Notes: generated by a model from the sequence alone, not told the origin. A stretch of DNA of 64,000 nt from Natrinema limicola JCM 13563 (GCF_000337475.1 NZ_AOIT01000016.1:215040-279039), one strand, 5' to 3'. Shown: positions 1 to 9,780, counted from the stretch's first letter. Program-made: numbers and translations.

Positions 1-1014
1 GGGATCGGGGAGTTCGAGGCCGTCAGGCGCGTCGGTGTCAGAAAAGCAGACCACGTCGCCGTCGACGGGGCGGTCGAACGGCAGGTCGCGCTCGAGCCGT
101 TCGGAGAGCATCAGGTTGAACGCGTACGACTGGGCCGCGTGGACGAACAGCCGCTGGAGGTTCGAGGGGACGCGCTCGAGGGCCGCCCTGAACTGCGCGG
201 GACCTGGCTCGCCGTCGTGTTCTGCGAGCGCGTGAATCATCGAGCGCTCGTACCGGAGGCGGTTGGGCACCCGTTCTAAGGCTTCCTGCCAGTCACGGGT
301 TTCCTCGATGAAGGCCCTGGCCTCCTGGGTCGATTCGGGTTCCGCGTCCGTCGGGTTCCCGAGGTAGGCCATCACTGCGCCTTCCCAGTCGCCGCGAGCG
401 ATCGCGAGACCGACCTCGTGGGTGACCGGTCGGCGACTGCCGAACCGTTGCTGGCCGAAGAAGTTGGGGACGCCGATCGAGGTCGTGTCACTCGAGTTGT
501 CGCTTCTTTGGCCCTCGAGCCCGCCAAAGTCGTGCAGTCCGTCGGTGATCGCTGCGGCGTTGTCGGGGCGGTCGGGCTCGCTGACGACGAGTTCGAAGGC
601 GTTGCCCGCGAGGTCGCCGAACTCGAGGTTTCGCCCCGCCCGGCCCAACACCTCGATCTCGGCCCCGTCGATCTCGGGGATGTCCTCGGGGTCGGCTCCG
701 TAGACCGAAAACAGCTGTGTCGTCACGGCGTACTTGTCTTTCGTCCCGGCCCAGTTGACCCGCTCGCGGGAGATCCCGAGCGCATCGGAGAGCCGCGATG
801 CGAAGTCGTTGGTATCCCAGCCCTGCAGCGTCGCCCGGAAGACGAGATGTGGGTAGGCGTCCGTCGAGGCGCCGACCGGTTCGGTGTCGAAGCGCTCGAG
901 TTCGCGCACCCGGAAGTGCTCGTCGTCCTCGCGAAGGTGGCCGCCGACGCCGTCGGTATCAGAGACGTAGTGTTCCATGCCGACGGCCTGCTCGGTGGGA
1001 TGGGCTGGGCGCAT
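1..1014 (-). CDS. truD: tRNA pseudouridine synthase D, 3' end missing
   Basis: TruD makes pseudouridine 13 in tRNAs. The reading frame is open from ATG at 1014 to the window edge, giving 338 residues; the family is about 430-450, so the C-terminus lies outside. The TruD core motif [11 protein letters not shown] is at residues 88-98, with the catalytic aspartate expected at D93, and [11 protein letters not shown] follows in the middle, as in archaeal TruD. A second in-frame ATG lies 12 codons downstream of the chosen start. The gene sits alone, 58 bases beyond the stop of the ABC permease and in the same direction. Confidence 0.93.
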   Translation of the reverse strand, partial: MRPAHPTEQAVGMEHYVSDTDGVGGHLREDDEHFRVRELERFDTEPVGASTDAYPHLVFRATLQGWDTNDFASRLSDALGISRERVNWAGTKDKYAVTTQLFSVYGADPEDIPEIDGAEIEVLGRAGRNLEFGDLAGNAFELVVSEPDRPDNAAAITDGLHDFGGLEGQRSDNSSDTTSIGVPNFFGQQRFGSRRPVTHEVGLAIARGDWEGAVMAYLGNPTDAEPESTQEARAFIEETRDWQEALERVPNRLRYERSMIHALAEHDGEPGPAQFRAALERVPSNLQRLFVHAAQSYAFNLMLSERLERDLPFDRPVDGDVVCFSDTDAPDGLELPDP

Positions 1015-1072
1015 GCTGGTTGCCGGGGCTTGGCGTGCGGGGCCTAAATCGGTTCGTTCTCGCGGTCGACGG

Positions 1073-1846
1073 CTAGTCCGTCCGCGGGATCGACCGCGCG
1101 CCGAGCGCGAAGGCGACGACAGCGAGTGCGGTGAGGATTCCGAGGTTCGCGAGTGCCGGATCGATGCCGGCGACCGCGGGCGTCGTCGCGTCCGTGTAGG
1201 TCGCGGCCCGCACGCCGCGTGCGAAGTAGGTCAGCGGCGAGAGGTTCACCAGCGGTTCGAACCAGCCGGGCAGTTGTGACAGCGAGATGAACGTCTCCGA
1301 GAGGAAGAGTAGGGGAAGCCCGATCGCGTTGCTGGCGGCGACCGCACCGTCCTGGGAATCGGTGTAGCTGCCGAGCATCGCGCCGACGCCACAGAAACAG
1401 ATGACGCCGATCAGGATGTACGGTACCAACAGCGGAGAGAACGCGATTTGTGCGCCGGTCAGCAAGATCACCAGCCCGAGGATGAGCAGGCTCGCCAATC
1501 CGATAATCGCGGCGTTGACCGCCGTCTGGGCGAGCAGCCACTCCCCTCGAGTCAGCGGCGTCGTCGCGAGTTTCTCGAACCGGCTCCCCTCGCGGTGGCG
1601 TGCGACCTCGCTGCCCATCCGCGACAGCGGCGTAAAGAGGACGACGACCGCGAGATAGCCCGGAACGTAGTAGGCCGCCGGCTCCGTGAACAGTCCCTCT
1701 CCCGTCGGATCGGTGCGGATCAGTGCGCCGAAGATAACGATCAAGATCACCGGGAAGAAGAACGTGAAGAAGACCGCCGTCCGTCGACGGACAAAGGATC
1801 GCCAGCCGGCGCTCGTCTCGGCTCCGACGCGCCCCATCCGACTCAT
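1073..1846 (-). CDS. ABC-2 type transporter permease
   Basis: Integral membrane subunit (257 aa) of an ABC exporter. About six hydrophobic segments are visible, beginning with the Phe-rich one near residues 24-42 ([17 protein letters not shown]). The middle [21 protein letters not shown] segment resembles the amphipathic 'LATTPL' region of ABC-2 drug and polysaccharide exporters. Its ATG overlaps the stop codon of the upstream ATPase gene by 4 bases (ATGA at 1843-1846), so the two are translationally coupled. The substrate cannot be told from sequence; drug, lipid or bacteriocin-like export are all possible. Confidence 0.88.
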   Translation of the reverse strand: MSRMGRVGAETSAGWRSFVRRRTAVFFTFFFPVILIVIFGALIRTDPTGEGLFTEPAAYYVPGYLAVVVLFTPLSRMGSEVARHREGSRFEKLATTPLTRGEWLLAQTAVNAAIIGLASLLILGLVILLTGAQIAFSPLLVPYILIGVICFCGVGAMLGSYTDSQDGAVAASNAIGLPLLFLSETFISLSQLPGWFEPLVNLSPLTYFARGVRAATYTDATTPAVAGIDPALANLGILTALAVVAFALGARSIPRTD

Positions 1847-2823
1847 GCGGTCTCACCCGCCTGTGCGAGGTCTGCGGCTCCGCTCTCGCTCTCGAGGCGA
1901 TCCGTTCGCTCGCGTTCGGTCGCGTCGGCCAGCGCGAGATAAACGTCCTCGAGGTCGGGTTCAGCCCACGAGAGCTCGGTGTACGCAATGTCGTGTGTCT
2001 CGAGGTAGTCGACGACGCTCCCGATCGAAGCAGGGTCGATATCGCGGACGACGACCGCGTTGTCGGGGGTTCGGCCCCGACCGTGTTCCGGTCGGTCGAC
2101 CGGATGCTCGAGGTCGGCAAAGGCGTCAGGATCCGCTTCTGTCTCGATGGTGAGCCGACTCGAGCCGCCGTGATCCCGAACGAGGTCCGCAGGCGTGCCC
2201 TGGGCGACGAGCGAGCCGTCGGCGAGCAGGCCGACGCGGTCGGCGAGTCGCTCGGCTTCGGCCATGTCGTGGGTCGTCAACACGACTGTCGTCCCGGCGT
2301 CGGCGAGGTCCTCGATAAGCCGCCAGACGGTGCGCCGACCGGCGGGGTCGATACCGGTCGTCGGCTCGTCGAGAAAGAGCAGATCGGGGTCGTTGACCAG
2401 CGCAGAGCCGACGCAGGCTCGGCGCTGCTGGCCGCCCGAAAGGTCCTCGTACCAGGTGTCGCCGGCGTCGACGAGGCCGACATCCGCGAGGACGTCGTCG
2501 GGATCGCGCGCGTCGTCGTAGAGGCCGGCGTAGTACGCGAGCAGTTCGCGAGCGCTGAGCCGGCCCGGCGGTGAGAACTCCTGTGGTAACACGCCGAGCC
2601 GGTCGCGATTGACGGCTGCTGGTGATGCGCCGAGGATTCGCGCACTGCCGCTGTCGGGTTCGGTCGTCCCCGTCAGCGCGCGGACGAGCGTCGTCTTCCC
2701 GGCCCCGTTCGGCCCGATCAGTGCGAAGACCTCGCCGCGTGCAACCGACAGCGAGGCCCGTGACAGGGCGACGGTCTCGCCGTAGGTCTTCTCGAGATCC
2801 GTTGCTTCGACTACGGCTTCCAT
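1843..2823 (-). CDS. ABC exporter ATP-binding protein
   Basis: ATPase (326 aa) partnering the permease that follows with a 4-base overlap. Walker A GPNGAGKTT is at residues 37-45, the signature LSGGQ at 128-132 and Walker B LLFLDEP at 148-154, followed by the H-loop in LTTHDM. The C-terminal 100 residues form the extra domain seen in DrrA/CcmA-like exporters. The frame stays open upstream for nearly 200 codons, but homology begins at MEAVVEATDLEKTYG, so ATG 2823 is the start. That gives a 141-base divergent gap to the oxidoreductase gene. Confidence 0.9.
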   Translation of the reverse strand: MEAVVEATDLEKTYGETVALSRASLSVARGEVFALIGPNGAGKTTLVRALTGTTEPDSGSARILGASPAAVNRDRLGVLPQEFSPPGRLSARELLAYYAGLYDDARDPDDVLADVGLVDAGDTWYEDLSGGQQRRACVGSALVNDPDLLFLDEPTTGIDPAGRRTVWRLIEDLADAGTTVVLTTHDMAEAERLADRVGLLADGSLVAQGTPADLVRDHGGSSRLTIETEADPDAFADLEHPVDRPEHGRGRTPDNAVVVRDIDPASIGSVVDYLETHDIAYTELSWAEPDLEDVYLALADATERERTDRLESESGAADLAQAGETA

Positions 2824-2964
2824 AGGGGTCGGTTCCCACGCATCGCGGGTAAGGGGTTCGATTCGGCCGGCCGCGAGGGTCGGCGCGAGCGACGCGAGCA
2901 CGAACCCCGCTCTTGCCGTCGCAGGCTCAACCGTTACTGGCCGGACTGTGGTACTGCCTCGAGA

Positions 2965-3918
2965 ATGCCCCAGCTCGGATATACCCTCTCGAGCGAAGAG
3001 TTCGGCCCGACGGAACTGGTCGATATCGCCCGTCGCGCCGAGAAGGCTGGCTTCGATTTCGTCTCGATCTCGGATCACTTCCACCCATGGGTCTCGGCAC
3101 AGGGGGAGTCGCCGTTCGTCTGGTCGACACTCGGCGGGATCGCGACGGTAACCGACGAGATCGAGGTCGGCGTCGGCGTCACCTGTCCGACGACCCGCAT
3201 CCATCCGGTCAACGTCGCCCACGCCGTCGCGACCGTCGACGAGATGCTCGGCGATCGCTTTACGTTCGGCGTCGGCACCGGCGAGAACCTGAACGAACAC
3301 GTCACCGGCGAACGCTGGCCCGAACACGACGTCCGCCTCGCAAAACTCGACGAGGCGATAGATGTCATGCGCAACCTCTGGACCGGCGAGACGACGAGCC
3401 ACCACGGCACCCACTACACTGTCGAGAACGCCCGACTCTACACCGTCCCCGACGATCAGCCGGCGGTGATCGGGAGCGCGTTCGGATCGCAGACGGCCCG
3501 GTGGGTCGCCGACAACACGGACGGGCTCTGGTGTTCCGGCCCTACATCGGGGCCAGTCGAGGCCTACGAAGACGCCGACGGCGACGGACCGAAATACACC
3601 CAGCTACACGGCTGCTACGCTGACAGCGAGAACGAGGCGATCGACACGATCTACGAGCGGTGGCCCAACGGATCGCTCCCGGGCGAACTCGGCCAGGAGT
3701 TGTCGACGCCGGCCCACTTCGAGCAGGCAGCGCAGCTGGTCGAGCGAGAAGACATCGCCGAAAGCGGGACGACGACCGAGCCGGACCCGCAGGCCCATAT
3801 CGACAGCATCGAGGCGGCGATCGATGCCGGCTACGACCACGTGTACTACCACCAGATCGGCCCGGAGCAAGCGAGGGCACTCGAGTTCTACGAGGAGGAG
3901 GTGTTGCCGTCGTTCTAG
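2965..3918 (+). CDS. LLM-class (F420-dependent type) oxidoreductase
   Basis: Luciferase-like monooxygenase-fold protein (317 aa) of the family that includes F420-dependent glucose-6-phosphate dehydrogenase-like enzymes. Supporting motifs are GFDFVSISDHFHPW near residue 32, the TCPTTRIHPVNVAHAVATVDEML block and RFTFGVGTGENLNEH. Haloarchaea make coenzyme F420, so that cofactor is likely but not shown. The substrate is unknown. Its TAG stop is part of the palindrome ctag (3915-3918), which also supplies the stop codon of the convergent channel gene. Confidence 0.85.
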   Translation: MPQLGYTLSSEEFGPTELVDIARRAEKAGFDFVSISDHFHPWVSAQGESPFVWSTLGGIATVTDEIEVGVGVTCPTTRIHPVNVAHAVATVDEMLGDRFTFGVGTGENLNEHVTGERWPEHDVRLAKLDEAIDVMRNLWTGETTSHHGTHYTVENARLYTVPDDQPAVIGSAFGSQTARWVADNTDGLWCSGPTSGPVEAYEDADGDGPKYTQLHGCYADSENEAIDTIYERWPNGSLPGELGQELSTPAHFEQAAQLVEREDIAESGTTTEPDPQAHIDSIEAAIDAGYDHVYYHQIGPEQARALEFYEEEVLPSF

Positions 3919-5546
3919 GTTGCAACCGCGACGAACTGGTTGATCGCCTCGTCGCTGCCTGCGACGATCAGCGTATCGTCCTCTCGGATGATAAACTCCG
4001 GCCCGAGATCGGTCAGCAACTCGTCGCCGCGTTCGGCCGCGACGACGGTACACCCTGTCCGCGCCCGTAGATCGACGTCTCCGAGGCTTCGGTCGACGAG
4101 TTCCGGTGCGGCCGTCCGGACGAGCTCGAACTGCGTCTCCGGCGTGAGGACCTCTTCGTCTTCGATCAGCACTGACGCGAGCATCCGGCCGGTCACCGTC
4201 GACAACGAGAGGACGTACTCCGCACCGGCCCGGTAGAACTTCGGAATGTTCTCGGTTTCGTTCGCTCGGACGATGATCTCGATGCTGGGCGCGATCTGTT
4301 TGATGACCAGCGTGGCATAGATCGACGCTGCATCGTCGTCGAGGGTCAGCACGACCGAGCGGCCGTCGGTGACACCCGCCGTCTCGAGGACCGGTTCGTC
4401 GGTGACGCTGCCAACGATATCGACCCCATCGGCGTCGACGGTATCGATCGTGAACGTGGTGATTCCCTCATCGGCTAGCGTTTCCACCGCGGCTTGGCCG
4501 ACGACGCCGTAGCCGCCGACGACCACGCGTTCCGGGCGGCGCTGCAGGGTCGACACCGTTCGCGATTTCAGTTCCGTGAGGTCGTCACGACGGCCCGCGA
4601 CGAGCAAGATCGTGTTGTCGTCGATCACGTCGTCGGGGCCGGGAACGGGGACGAACTCGCCGTTGAACCACGCGCCGATGACAGTGATTCCCATGCGATC
4701 GCGGATGCCCGACTCGGGAATCGTCTGGCCGACGAGGTCGCTGTGTGCCTGGACGAGCAACTCGGTCAGCGTAAAGTCCTCGCTGAGTTCGATCGTGTCT
4801 TGAAGCTCGGTTGAGACTGCCGTCGTCGCCTTCGTCGCGAGGCTCTGGCCGAGCACCCGTCGCGGGCGGACGATCTCGTCGGCTCCGGCGTAGCGGTGGT
4901 AGCTCGCGACGTCCGCGTCCTCGACGACGCTGACGATCGTTAACTCGCTCGAGAGTTCCCGAGCGGTGAGGATCACCATCGCGTTGGTCTCGTCGTCGAT
5001 GTCGGTAACGAGCGCACGGGCGTCGGTGGCGTTTGCCGCACGAAGCGTCTCCGCCTGATCGAGTTCGCCGTAGATGGCGTCGATGCCGTCGCGATCGAGT
5101 TCGACGACGAGTTCGGGATCGTCGTCGATGAAGACGTAGGGCACGTTCGCCGCCTCGAGTTCCGCTGCGAGCACGTCCGATCGCGGCGTGTGCGAGCAGA
5201 TGACGACGTGATTGGTGAGGTCGGTGGACTCGGGCGGCCGGTCCTCGAGCGCCTGCTGGAACAGCGGGACGACGAGCAGCGGCAGTGCAAGGAAGACGAG
5301 CAGGACGCCAGTGAGGTTCATCGCGATCACCATCAGGTTCGTCGGGGTGCTCTGCCAGTCGGCTGAATCGCCGCCGAAGCCGGCGGTCGTCAGCGCTTCA
5401 ATCACGAACTGAAGTGCCTCGAAGTACGACATATTCACCCCCTCGAAGGCGGCCATTCCGGCCTGATAGATGCCGGCATAGACGAACACGAGGACGAAAA
5501 CGGCCACTAGTGAGAGCGCGATCCGACGCCACCAGTAATTCATCAC
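3915..5546 (-). CDS. Potassium channel/transporter protein with two RCK (TrkA-N/C) regions
   Basis: A 543-residue membrane protein. Two N-terminal transmembrane helices (about 9-30 and 72-94) flank a pore loop TTAGFGGD (53-60) that replaces the usual TVGYGD filter. Two cytoplasmic RCK-like halves follow. The second has a clear Rossmann motif GGYGVVG at 344-350; in the first the nucleotide loop is degenerate (ICSHTPRSD). Two TrkA-C-like regions occur near 255-325 and 455-543. This layout is that of Kch/MthK-like channels. Translation may start at either of the first two Met codons. The 3' end shares ctag with the convergent oxidoreductase. Confidence 0.88.
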   Translation of the reverse strand: MMNYWWRRIALSLVAVFVLVFVYAGIYQAGMAAFEGVNMSYFEALQFVIEALTTAGFGGDSADWQSTPTNLMVIAMNLTGVLLVFLALPLLVVPLFQQALEDRPPESTDLTNHVVICSHTPRSDVLAAELEAANVPYVFIDDDPELVVELDRDGIDAIYGELDQAETLRAANATDARALVTDIDDETNAMVILTARELSSELTIVSVVEDADVASYHRYAGADEIVRPRRVLGQSLATKATTAVSTELQDTIELSEDFTLTELLVQAHSDLVGQTIPESGIRDRMGITVIGAWFNGEFVPVPGPDDVIDDNTILLVAGRRDDLTELKSRTVSTLQRRPERVVVGGYGVVGQAAVETLADEGITTFTIDTVDADGVDIVGSVTDEPVLETAGVTDGRSVVLTLDDDAASIYATLVIKQIAPSIEIIVRANETENIPKFYRAGAEYVLSLSTVTGRMLASVLIEDEEVLTPETQFELVRTAAPELVDRSLGDVDLRARTGCTVVAAERGDELLTDLGPEFIIREDDTLIVAGSDEAINQFVAVAT

Positions 5547-5670
5547 CGGGTTGTGACCGTCGAGCGATTTGTAACTTCGGAAAGAACGCCTCGAGCGTCT
5601 TCGGACGGTTCACTAGCGGGCGATCACCGCTTCCAAACCCGTTTTGGCAGTTGCGACCGAATCCGCCCCC

Positions 5671-6681
5671 ATGGAGTACACTACGCTTGGCAACACGGGC
5701 ACGGCCGTCTCACAACTCTGTTTCGGTACTTGGCGCTTCGGTCGCGAGACCGGCGGCATCGTCGAAACAGACCGTGACGAGGCCCACGAGCTTCTCGATG
5801 CCGCCTGGGACCACGGAATCAACTTCATCGACACGGCCAACGTCTACGGCGACCCCGACGGGACCAGCGAGGAGTGGATCGGCGAGTGGCTCGCAGACCA
5901 CGACCGCGAGGACTTCGTCATCGCCTCGAAGGTCTACTTCCCATTCGACGGCTGGGGTGAACCCGGGCCGAACGACTCCGGGCTCGGACGCAAGCACATC
6001 CGCGCCCAGATCGAGGGAACCTTAGAGCGACTGGGAACCGACTACCTCGATCTGTACTACATCCACCGCTGGGACGACGACACCCCCATCGAAGAGACCC
6101 TGCGGACGCTCACCGACCTCGTCCGCGAGGGCAAAGTCAACCATCTGGGGGCCTCGAGCATGGCTGCCTGGAAACTCACCAAAGCCCTGTGGGAAAGCGA
6201 TGTGGAGGGCCTCGAGCGCTTCGACGTGACCCAGCCGATGTTCAACGCGGCCGATACGGACGACGTCGGCGACTACCTCGACGTCTGTGCGGACCAGGAT
6301 CTCGCGGTCTGTCCGTACTCGCCGCTTGCCGGTGGCTTCCTCACCGGCAAATACGAGCGCGCCGAGGACGGCACCGTCGTCGCGCCGGACGGCTCGCGGG
6401 CCAGCCTCACCGACCTGTTCGAGGATCGCTATACGAGCGCGACGGCCTGGGAGGTCCTCGAGGCTGTCGAGTCGGTTGCGGACGACCTCGATGCCACCCC
6501 TGCGCAGGTCTCCCTGCGATGGCTGATGGATCAGGACCGCTTTACCTGCGTGCCGATCGTCGGCGCACGCACGCCGGCCCAACTCGAAGAAAACGTCGGC
6601 GCGGTCGACCTCGAGCTCAGCAACGAGCAGTTCGACCGGATCGACGACGCTCGCGGTGGGGACGACGACGGCTATCGCTGA
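5671..6681 (+). CDS. Aldo/keto reductase
   Basis: NAD(P)H-dependent aldo/keto reductase (336 aa), Kv-beta/YajO-like branch. The catalytic tetrad is readable as D54 and Y59 (NFIDTANVYGD), K87 (ASKVYF) and H132 (YYIHRW). The phosphate-binding C-terminal part carries PIVGARTPAQLEEN. I start at ATG 5671 because the family begins MEYTTLGNTG; the frame extends nine codons upstream from a GTG/TTG-type codon with no family similarity. The substrate is not determinable. The gene ends 129 bases before a hairpin element shared with the convergent monooxygenase. Confidence 0.9.
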   Translation: MEYTTLGNTGTAVSQLCFGTWRFGRETGGIVETDRDEAHELLDAAWDHGINFIDTANVYGDPDGTSEEWIGEWLADHDREDFVIASKVYFPFDGWGEPGPNDSGLGRKHIRAQIEGTLERLGTDYLDLYYIHRWDDDTPIEETLRTLTDLVREGKVNHLGASSMAAWKLTKALWESDVEGLERFDVTQPMFNAADTDDVGDYLDVCADQDLAVCPYSPLAGGFLTGKYERAEDGTVVAPDGSRASLTDLFEDRYTSATAWEVLEAVESVADDLDATPAQVSLRWLMDQDRFTCVPIVGARTPAQLEENVGAVDLELSNEQFDRIDDARGGDDDGYR

Positions 6682-6810
6682 GTTCGCCGAGCGTTGCGAC
6701 CCCGTCACGCGAGATTCGGTTCTGAACGTGAATACGAGAGACGCCAGTGGCATACGAATCTCGTCGATTGGCGTCGAATCGGCGGTTTGTCGACGGCCAG
6801 ATGTCGGTGT

Positions 6811-6893
6811 CATACGGACTCCTGTCAGTCAGTTCCGGTGGGACCGCGACCGCCCTGCGGGTGCACCGGTAAATCGGTACAGCAGACCGTATC
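6811..6893. repeat. Palindromic intergenic element, copy 1 (TGATAC family)
   Basis: An 83-base imperfect hairpin between two convergent genes. The ends catacgg / ccgtatc are inverted, next to ctcctgt / acagcag arms, with an inner ccggtg / caccgg pair. Read on the minus strand, the TGA stop of the FAD monooxygenase (6892-6894) runs straight into it as TGATACGG. A second copy with the same stop-codon junction lies at 22601-22684, and a looser relative at 10938-11046. It could be a bidirectional terminator or a small dispersed repeat. Confidence 0.65.
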
Positions 6894-8292
6894 AGTCTCC
6901 CGTCGAATACGATGTGGATTCGTTCTCGGACGAACTCGTCGCTGATCCGAACCGCGGGCGGAACACGCGCCAGACGACGCTCGGGTGGAGCAGACTGGTT
7001 GCCGACCGTTCCAGTCGGAACACGTGGAAGAACGCCTCGGTTAGGGTGCCATCGTCGTGGGCTCGCCGGAGGAGGCGAGCGACGTACTTGTTGAAGAGGT
7101 CAGTGCCGAACGGTTTCGGTCCCGTCGTCCGATCAAACACGAAATCCTTTCCGACGGCGATTCTCCACGCCTCGTCGATGATCGCGTCCGTCCGGCGGAA
7201 GAACCGCGGTCCAAGGCCTGCAAGTCCGGCGGCGAGTTCGTGATGAAGCGCAAGCGCGTCCAGCGCCGCAACCGACATCCCCTGCCCGTAGATGGGATTG
7301 AAGCTAGCGATTGCGTCGCCCGTGACGACCAAGCCCTTCGGGAACCGGTCGAGAGAACTGTAGTATCGCCGAACGCTAGCGGGGAACGGATAGCGCGTAC
7401 TCTCCGAGACCCACTCCTGTTCGCGGAGTCGACGGCCGATTTCGTCCCGCGGTAACGCCTCGGCCCACTCGATAAACGTCTCGCGGTCAGCAGGGGCTTG
7501 CTCACCGTGGAGCCCCTGAAGAAGTACCTCCCACTGGCCGTCCTCGATGGGAAGCATCGCTGCACCTCGTGGCCGGTGGGGCTCCGGTGCGATGAGGACG
7601 CCACCCCGAACGTCCGGCGGCCGCTCGATCCGGACAGTGCTGTAGGTGACGTCGATCTCGACCGTGTCGACGTCGGGTACTGGATACCCGTGTGTCTCGA
7701 GCCACGTCGGGGTCCGACTCTGTCGGCCAGTCGCGTCGACCACGAGCGTTGCCTCGAGTGTGGTCTCTTGTCCATCCTCGTCGCGGAACCGCACCCCCGT
7801 CATTCGCTCCGTCTCGGCGTCGTGCTCGTAGCCGAGAACGTGACACCCCCCGCGTAACTGTACCTCGCTGAACTCCCGGAGTCGCTCGCGGATGACGTGC
7901 TCGAAGAGGGGTCGGCTCGCATAGAGGGCGGGCAGGTCGGCAGCCGCTTCCGTGACGGCCCCTCCCTGGTCGTACCACACGAAGTCTTTGGTCATATCGA
8001 GCTGTAGCCCGCCGGCGGACTGAACCGCGTTCCCGAACCCCGGAAAGAAGTCCTCGAGCGTCGTCCGCCCGGCTTCGAGCAGCGCGTGTGGCTGGCTCGT
8101 CTGTGGCGCCCCCTCGCGAGCCGCCGGCGTGCTGGGGAACGCGTCGCGTTCGAGTACCACGATCTCGACGAACGAATCGCAGAGAACCCGTGCCGCACAG
8201 AGCCCCGCCACGCTCCCACCGACGACGACCGCCCGCTGGCCGAGAGATGGCGCTCGTCGCTCGTCGTATCGGGCGATGTTCGCCAGCGTCAT
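6892..8292 (-). CDS. FAD-dependent monooxygenase (aromatic hydroxylase-like)
   Basis: Group A flavoprotein monooxygenase-like protein (466 aa). The N-terminal Rossmann motif AVVVGGSVAGLCAARVL (residues 21-37) binds the FAD ADP part. A DATGRQSRTP segment sits in the middle, and the second FAD motif VTGDAIASFNPIYGQGMS is in the last third. The start ATG at 8292 is preceded by an AT-rich stretch that could hold a promoter. The substrate is unknown; halogenase/epoxidase-like members also share this fold. The TGA stop is fused to the palindromic element. Confidence 0.85.
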   Translation of the reverse strand: MTLANIARYDERRAPSLGQRAVVVGGSVAGLCAARVLCDSFVEIVVLERDAFPSTPAAREGAPQTSQPHALLEAGRTTLEDFFPGFGNAVQSAGGLQLDMTKDFVWYDQGGAVTEAAADLPALYASRPLFEHVIRERLREFSEVQLRGGCHVLGYEHDAETERMTGVRFRDEDGQETTLEATLVVDATGRQSRTPTWLETHGYPVPDVDTVEIDVTYSTVRIERPPDVRGGVLIAPEPHRPRGAAMLPIEDGQWEVLLQGLHGEQAPADRETFIEWAEALPRDEIGRRLREQEWVSESTRYPFPASVRRYYSSLDRFPKGLVVTGDAIASFNPIYGQGMSVAALDALALHHELAAGLAGLGPRFFRRTDAIIDEAWRIAVGKDFVFDRTTGPKPFGTDLFNKYVARLLRRAHDDGTLTEAFFHVFRLERSATSLLHPSVVWRVFRPRFGSATSSSENESTSYSTGD

Positions 8293-8364
8293 TCGATCGT
8301 ACTAGAAGTAATGACTGATACCGGATAGTAGCTCTGGAACGATCGCCGTCGGATCGGAGACGAT

Positions 8365-8448
8365 TATAGTAGCCACTGAAAGTCAATGTACACCTGATCG
8401 CACGGCTGCGTTGCGATCAGTGTGCAAATCGTTTCAGTGGCTACTATA
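8365..8448. repeat. 84-base near-perfect hairpin with 17-base terminal inverted repeats
   Basis: The outer arms tatagtagccactgaaa (8365-8381) and tttcagtggctactata (8432-8448) are perfect inverted complements. The inner arms continue with tgtacac..tgatcgca against tgcgatca.gtgtgca, broken by small bulges, around a GC-rich loop. It lies upstream of the monooxygenase gene and downstream of the M24 peptidase stop. The shape suggests a non-autonomous repeat (MITE-like) or a structured RNA; no reading frame is inside. Confidence 0.75.
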
Positions 8449-8482
8449 GAACCGTTCCTGAGTCATGGTCCGCTGCTCCCGT

Positions 8483-9679
8483 CTACCGTGGATCGCCAGC
8501 CATCGGCTCGAGCCTCACGCGATACTCGGTCAGGTTCTCGTAGCCGTCCGCGGTGACGACGATCAGGTCTTCGATACGGACGCCGCCGACGTTCGGATCG
8601 TAGAGGCCGGGTTCGATCGAGATCACGTGGCCCGGCTGCAGTTCACCGCCGGCCGGTGAGACGCTTGGCTGTTCGTGGACATCGAGGCCAACGCCGTGGC
8701 CGGTGCTGTGGATAAAGCCGGTCTCGGTGGTTGGATCACTCCGCAGCGTCGCGTAGCCTGCGTCCTCGATCACATCGCAGGCCGCGCCGTGGACGTCAGC
8801 GCCAGTGACGCCAGCCTCGACGGCCTCGAGGGCGGCATCGTAGGCCTCGCGTGTGACCTCGTAGCGCCGACGGGCCGCCGCGCCGGGATCGCCGCGGGCG
8901 AACGTGCGGGTCATGTCGGCGTGGTAGCCCGTCTCCTTGTCCCGGGGGAAGATATCGATCACGATCAGCTCGTCGGCCGCGAGCGGCCCGCTGCCCCGGT
9001 CGTGGGGATCCGCGGCGTCAGCCCCGCAAGCGACGATCGTATCGTCCAACGAACAGCCGTGGCGCAACAGGGTGATTTCGATCTCCTCTGTGACGCGTTC
9101 GCTGGTGAGCGGGTCGCCGTCGTGGACGAGGATTCCGTCCTCGATGTCGGCGGTGGCGATCAGTTCCTCTGCGCGGGCCATCGCAGCCTCGTTGGCCCGC
9201 TGGCTCGCCCGGATCTGCTCGAGCTCCCAGTCGGTTTTCGTCGCGCGGATGTCAGTCACGATCCCCTCGGATTCGACCGTCACCGTGAAGTCGTGTTCGC
9301 GGAGGCCGTCGGCGGTTCCCGTCGGAAACGTCCGTGGCACGGCGATCGCGTCGACGTCGTGATCCGCGAGAAAGGCCGCGATCGTCCGAATCCGACCCTC
9401 GTACTGGCCGTGTTCGGCGACCAGTTGCTGGTAGTCGTAGGCGGCCCGTCGAGTGACCGAGTCCGCGTTCGCTTCGGCGCTTGCGCGGCCGTACTCGAGT
9501 CCGGAGACGAGCAGGTGAACCCCATCGTCCGTGACGAGCGTCTGGTATGGGTCCGGCGCGGTAAACCCCGAGACGTACCGCTGGTCCGAATCCGAGGCGT
9601 CATCGTCGATCAGGTAGCCATCAAGCCCGTTGGCTGCGAGAAACTCCCGAAGTGCAGCGAGATCGGCATCGACGTTCAT
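8483..9679 (-). CDS. M24 family Xaa-Pro aminopeptidase-like metallopeptidase
   Basis: A 398-residue pita-bread fold peptidase. The five metal ligands are readable: D in VIDIFP, D in YHADMTRTF, H in STGHGVGLDVHE, E in SIEPGLY and E in VRIEDLIVV. The N-terminal creatinase-like domain (about 1-130) is present, so it resembles proline dipeptidase PepQ/PepP rather than methionine aminopeptidase. I start at ATG 9679 (MNVDADLAALREFL); the frame runs 24 codons further upstream without family-like sequence. It would release N-terminal residues before proline in the cytoplasm. Confidence 0.9.
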   Translation of the reverse strand: MNVDADLAALREFLAANGLDGYLIDDDASDSDQRYVSGFTAPDPYQTLVTDDGVHLLVSGLEYGRASAEANADSVTRRAAYDYQQLVAEHGQYEGRIRTIAAFLADHDVDAIAVPRTFPTGTADGLREHDFTVTVESEGIVTDIRATKTDWELEQIRASQRANEAAMARAEELIATADIEDGILVHDGDPLTSERVTEEIEITLLRHGCSLDDTIVACGADAADPHDRGSGPLAADELIVIDIFPRDKETGYHADMTRTFARGDPGAAARRRYEVTREAYDAALEAVEAGVTGADVHGAACDVIEDAGYATLRSDPTTETGFIHSTGHGVGLDVHEQPSVSPAGGELQPGHVISIEPGLYDPNVGGVRIEDLIVVTADGYENLTEYRVRLEPMAGDPR

Positions 9680-9780
9680 GACTGAACGTGTGAGAGCCGC
9701 GCACAAAACACCGGGGGTCACGGCCATCGTCGACCGATCGAACCCACACACTTATCATTAGAGATGGTAATCTCCCGCGT

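Noticed and set aside
2824..3414. N-terminal extension of the ABC ATPase frame
   Set aside because: Upstream codons are antisense to the oxidoreductase gene; ABC homology starts at the ATG at 2823.
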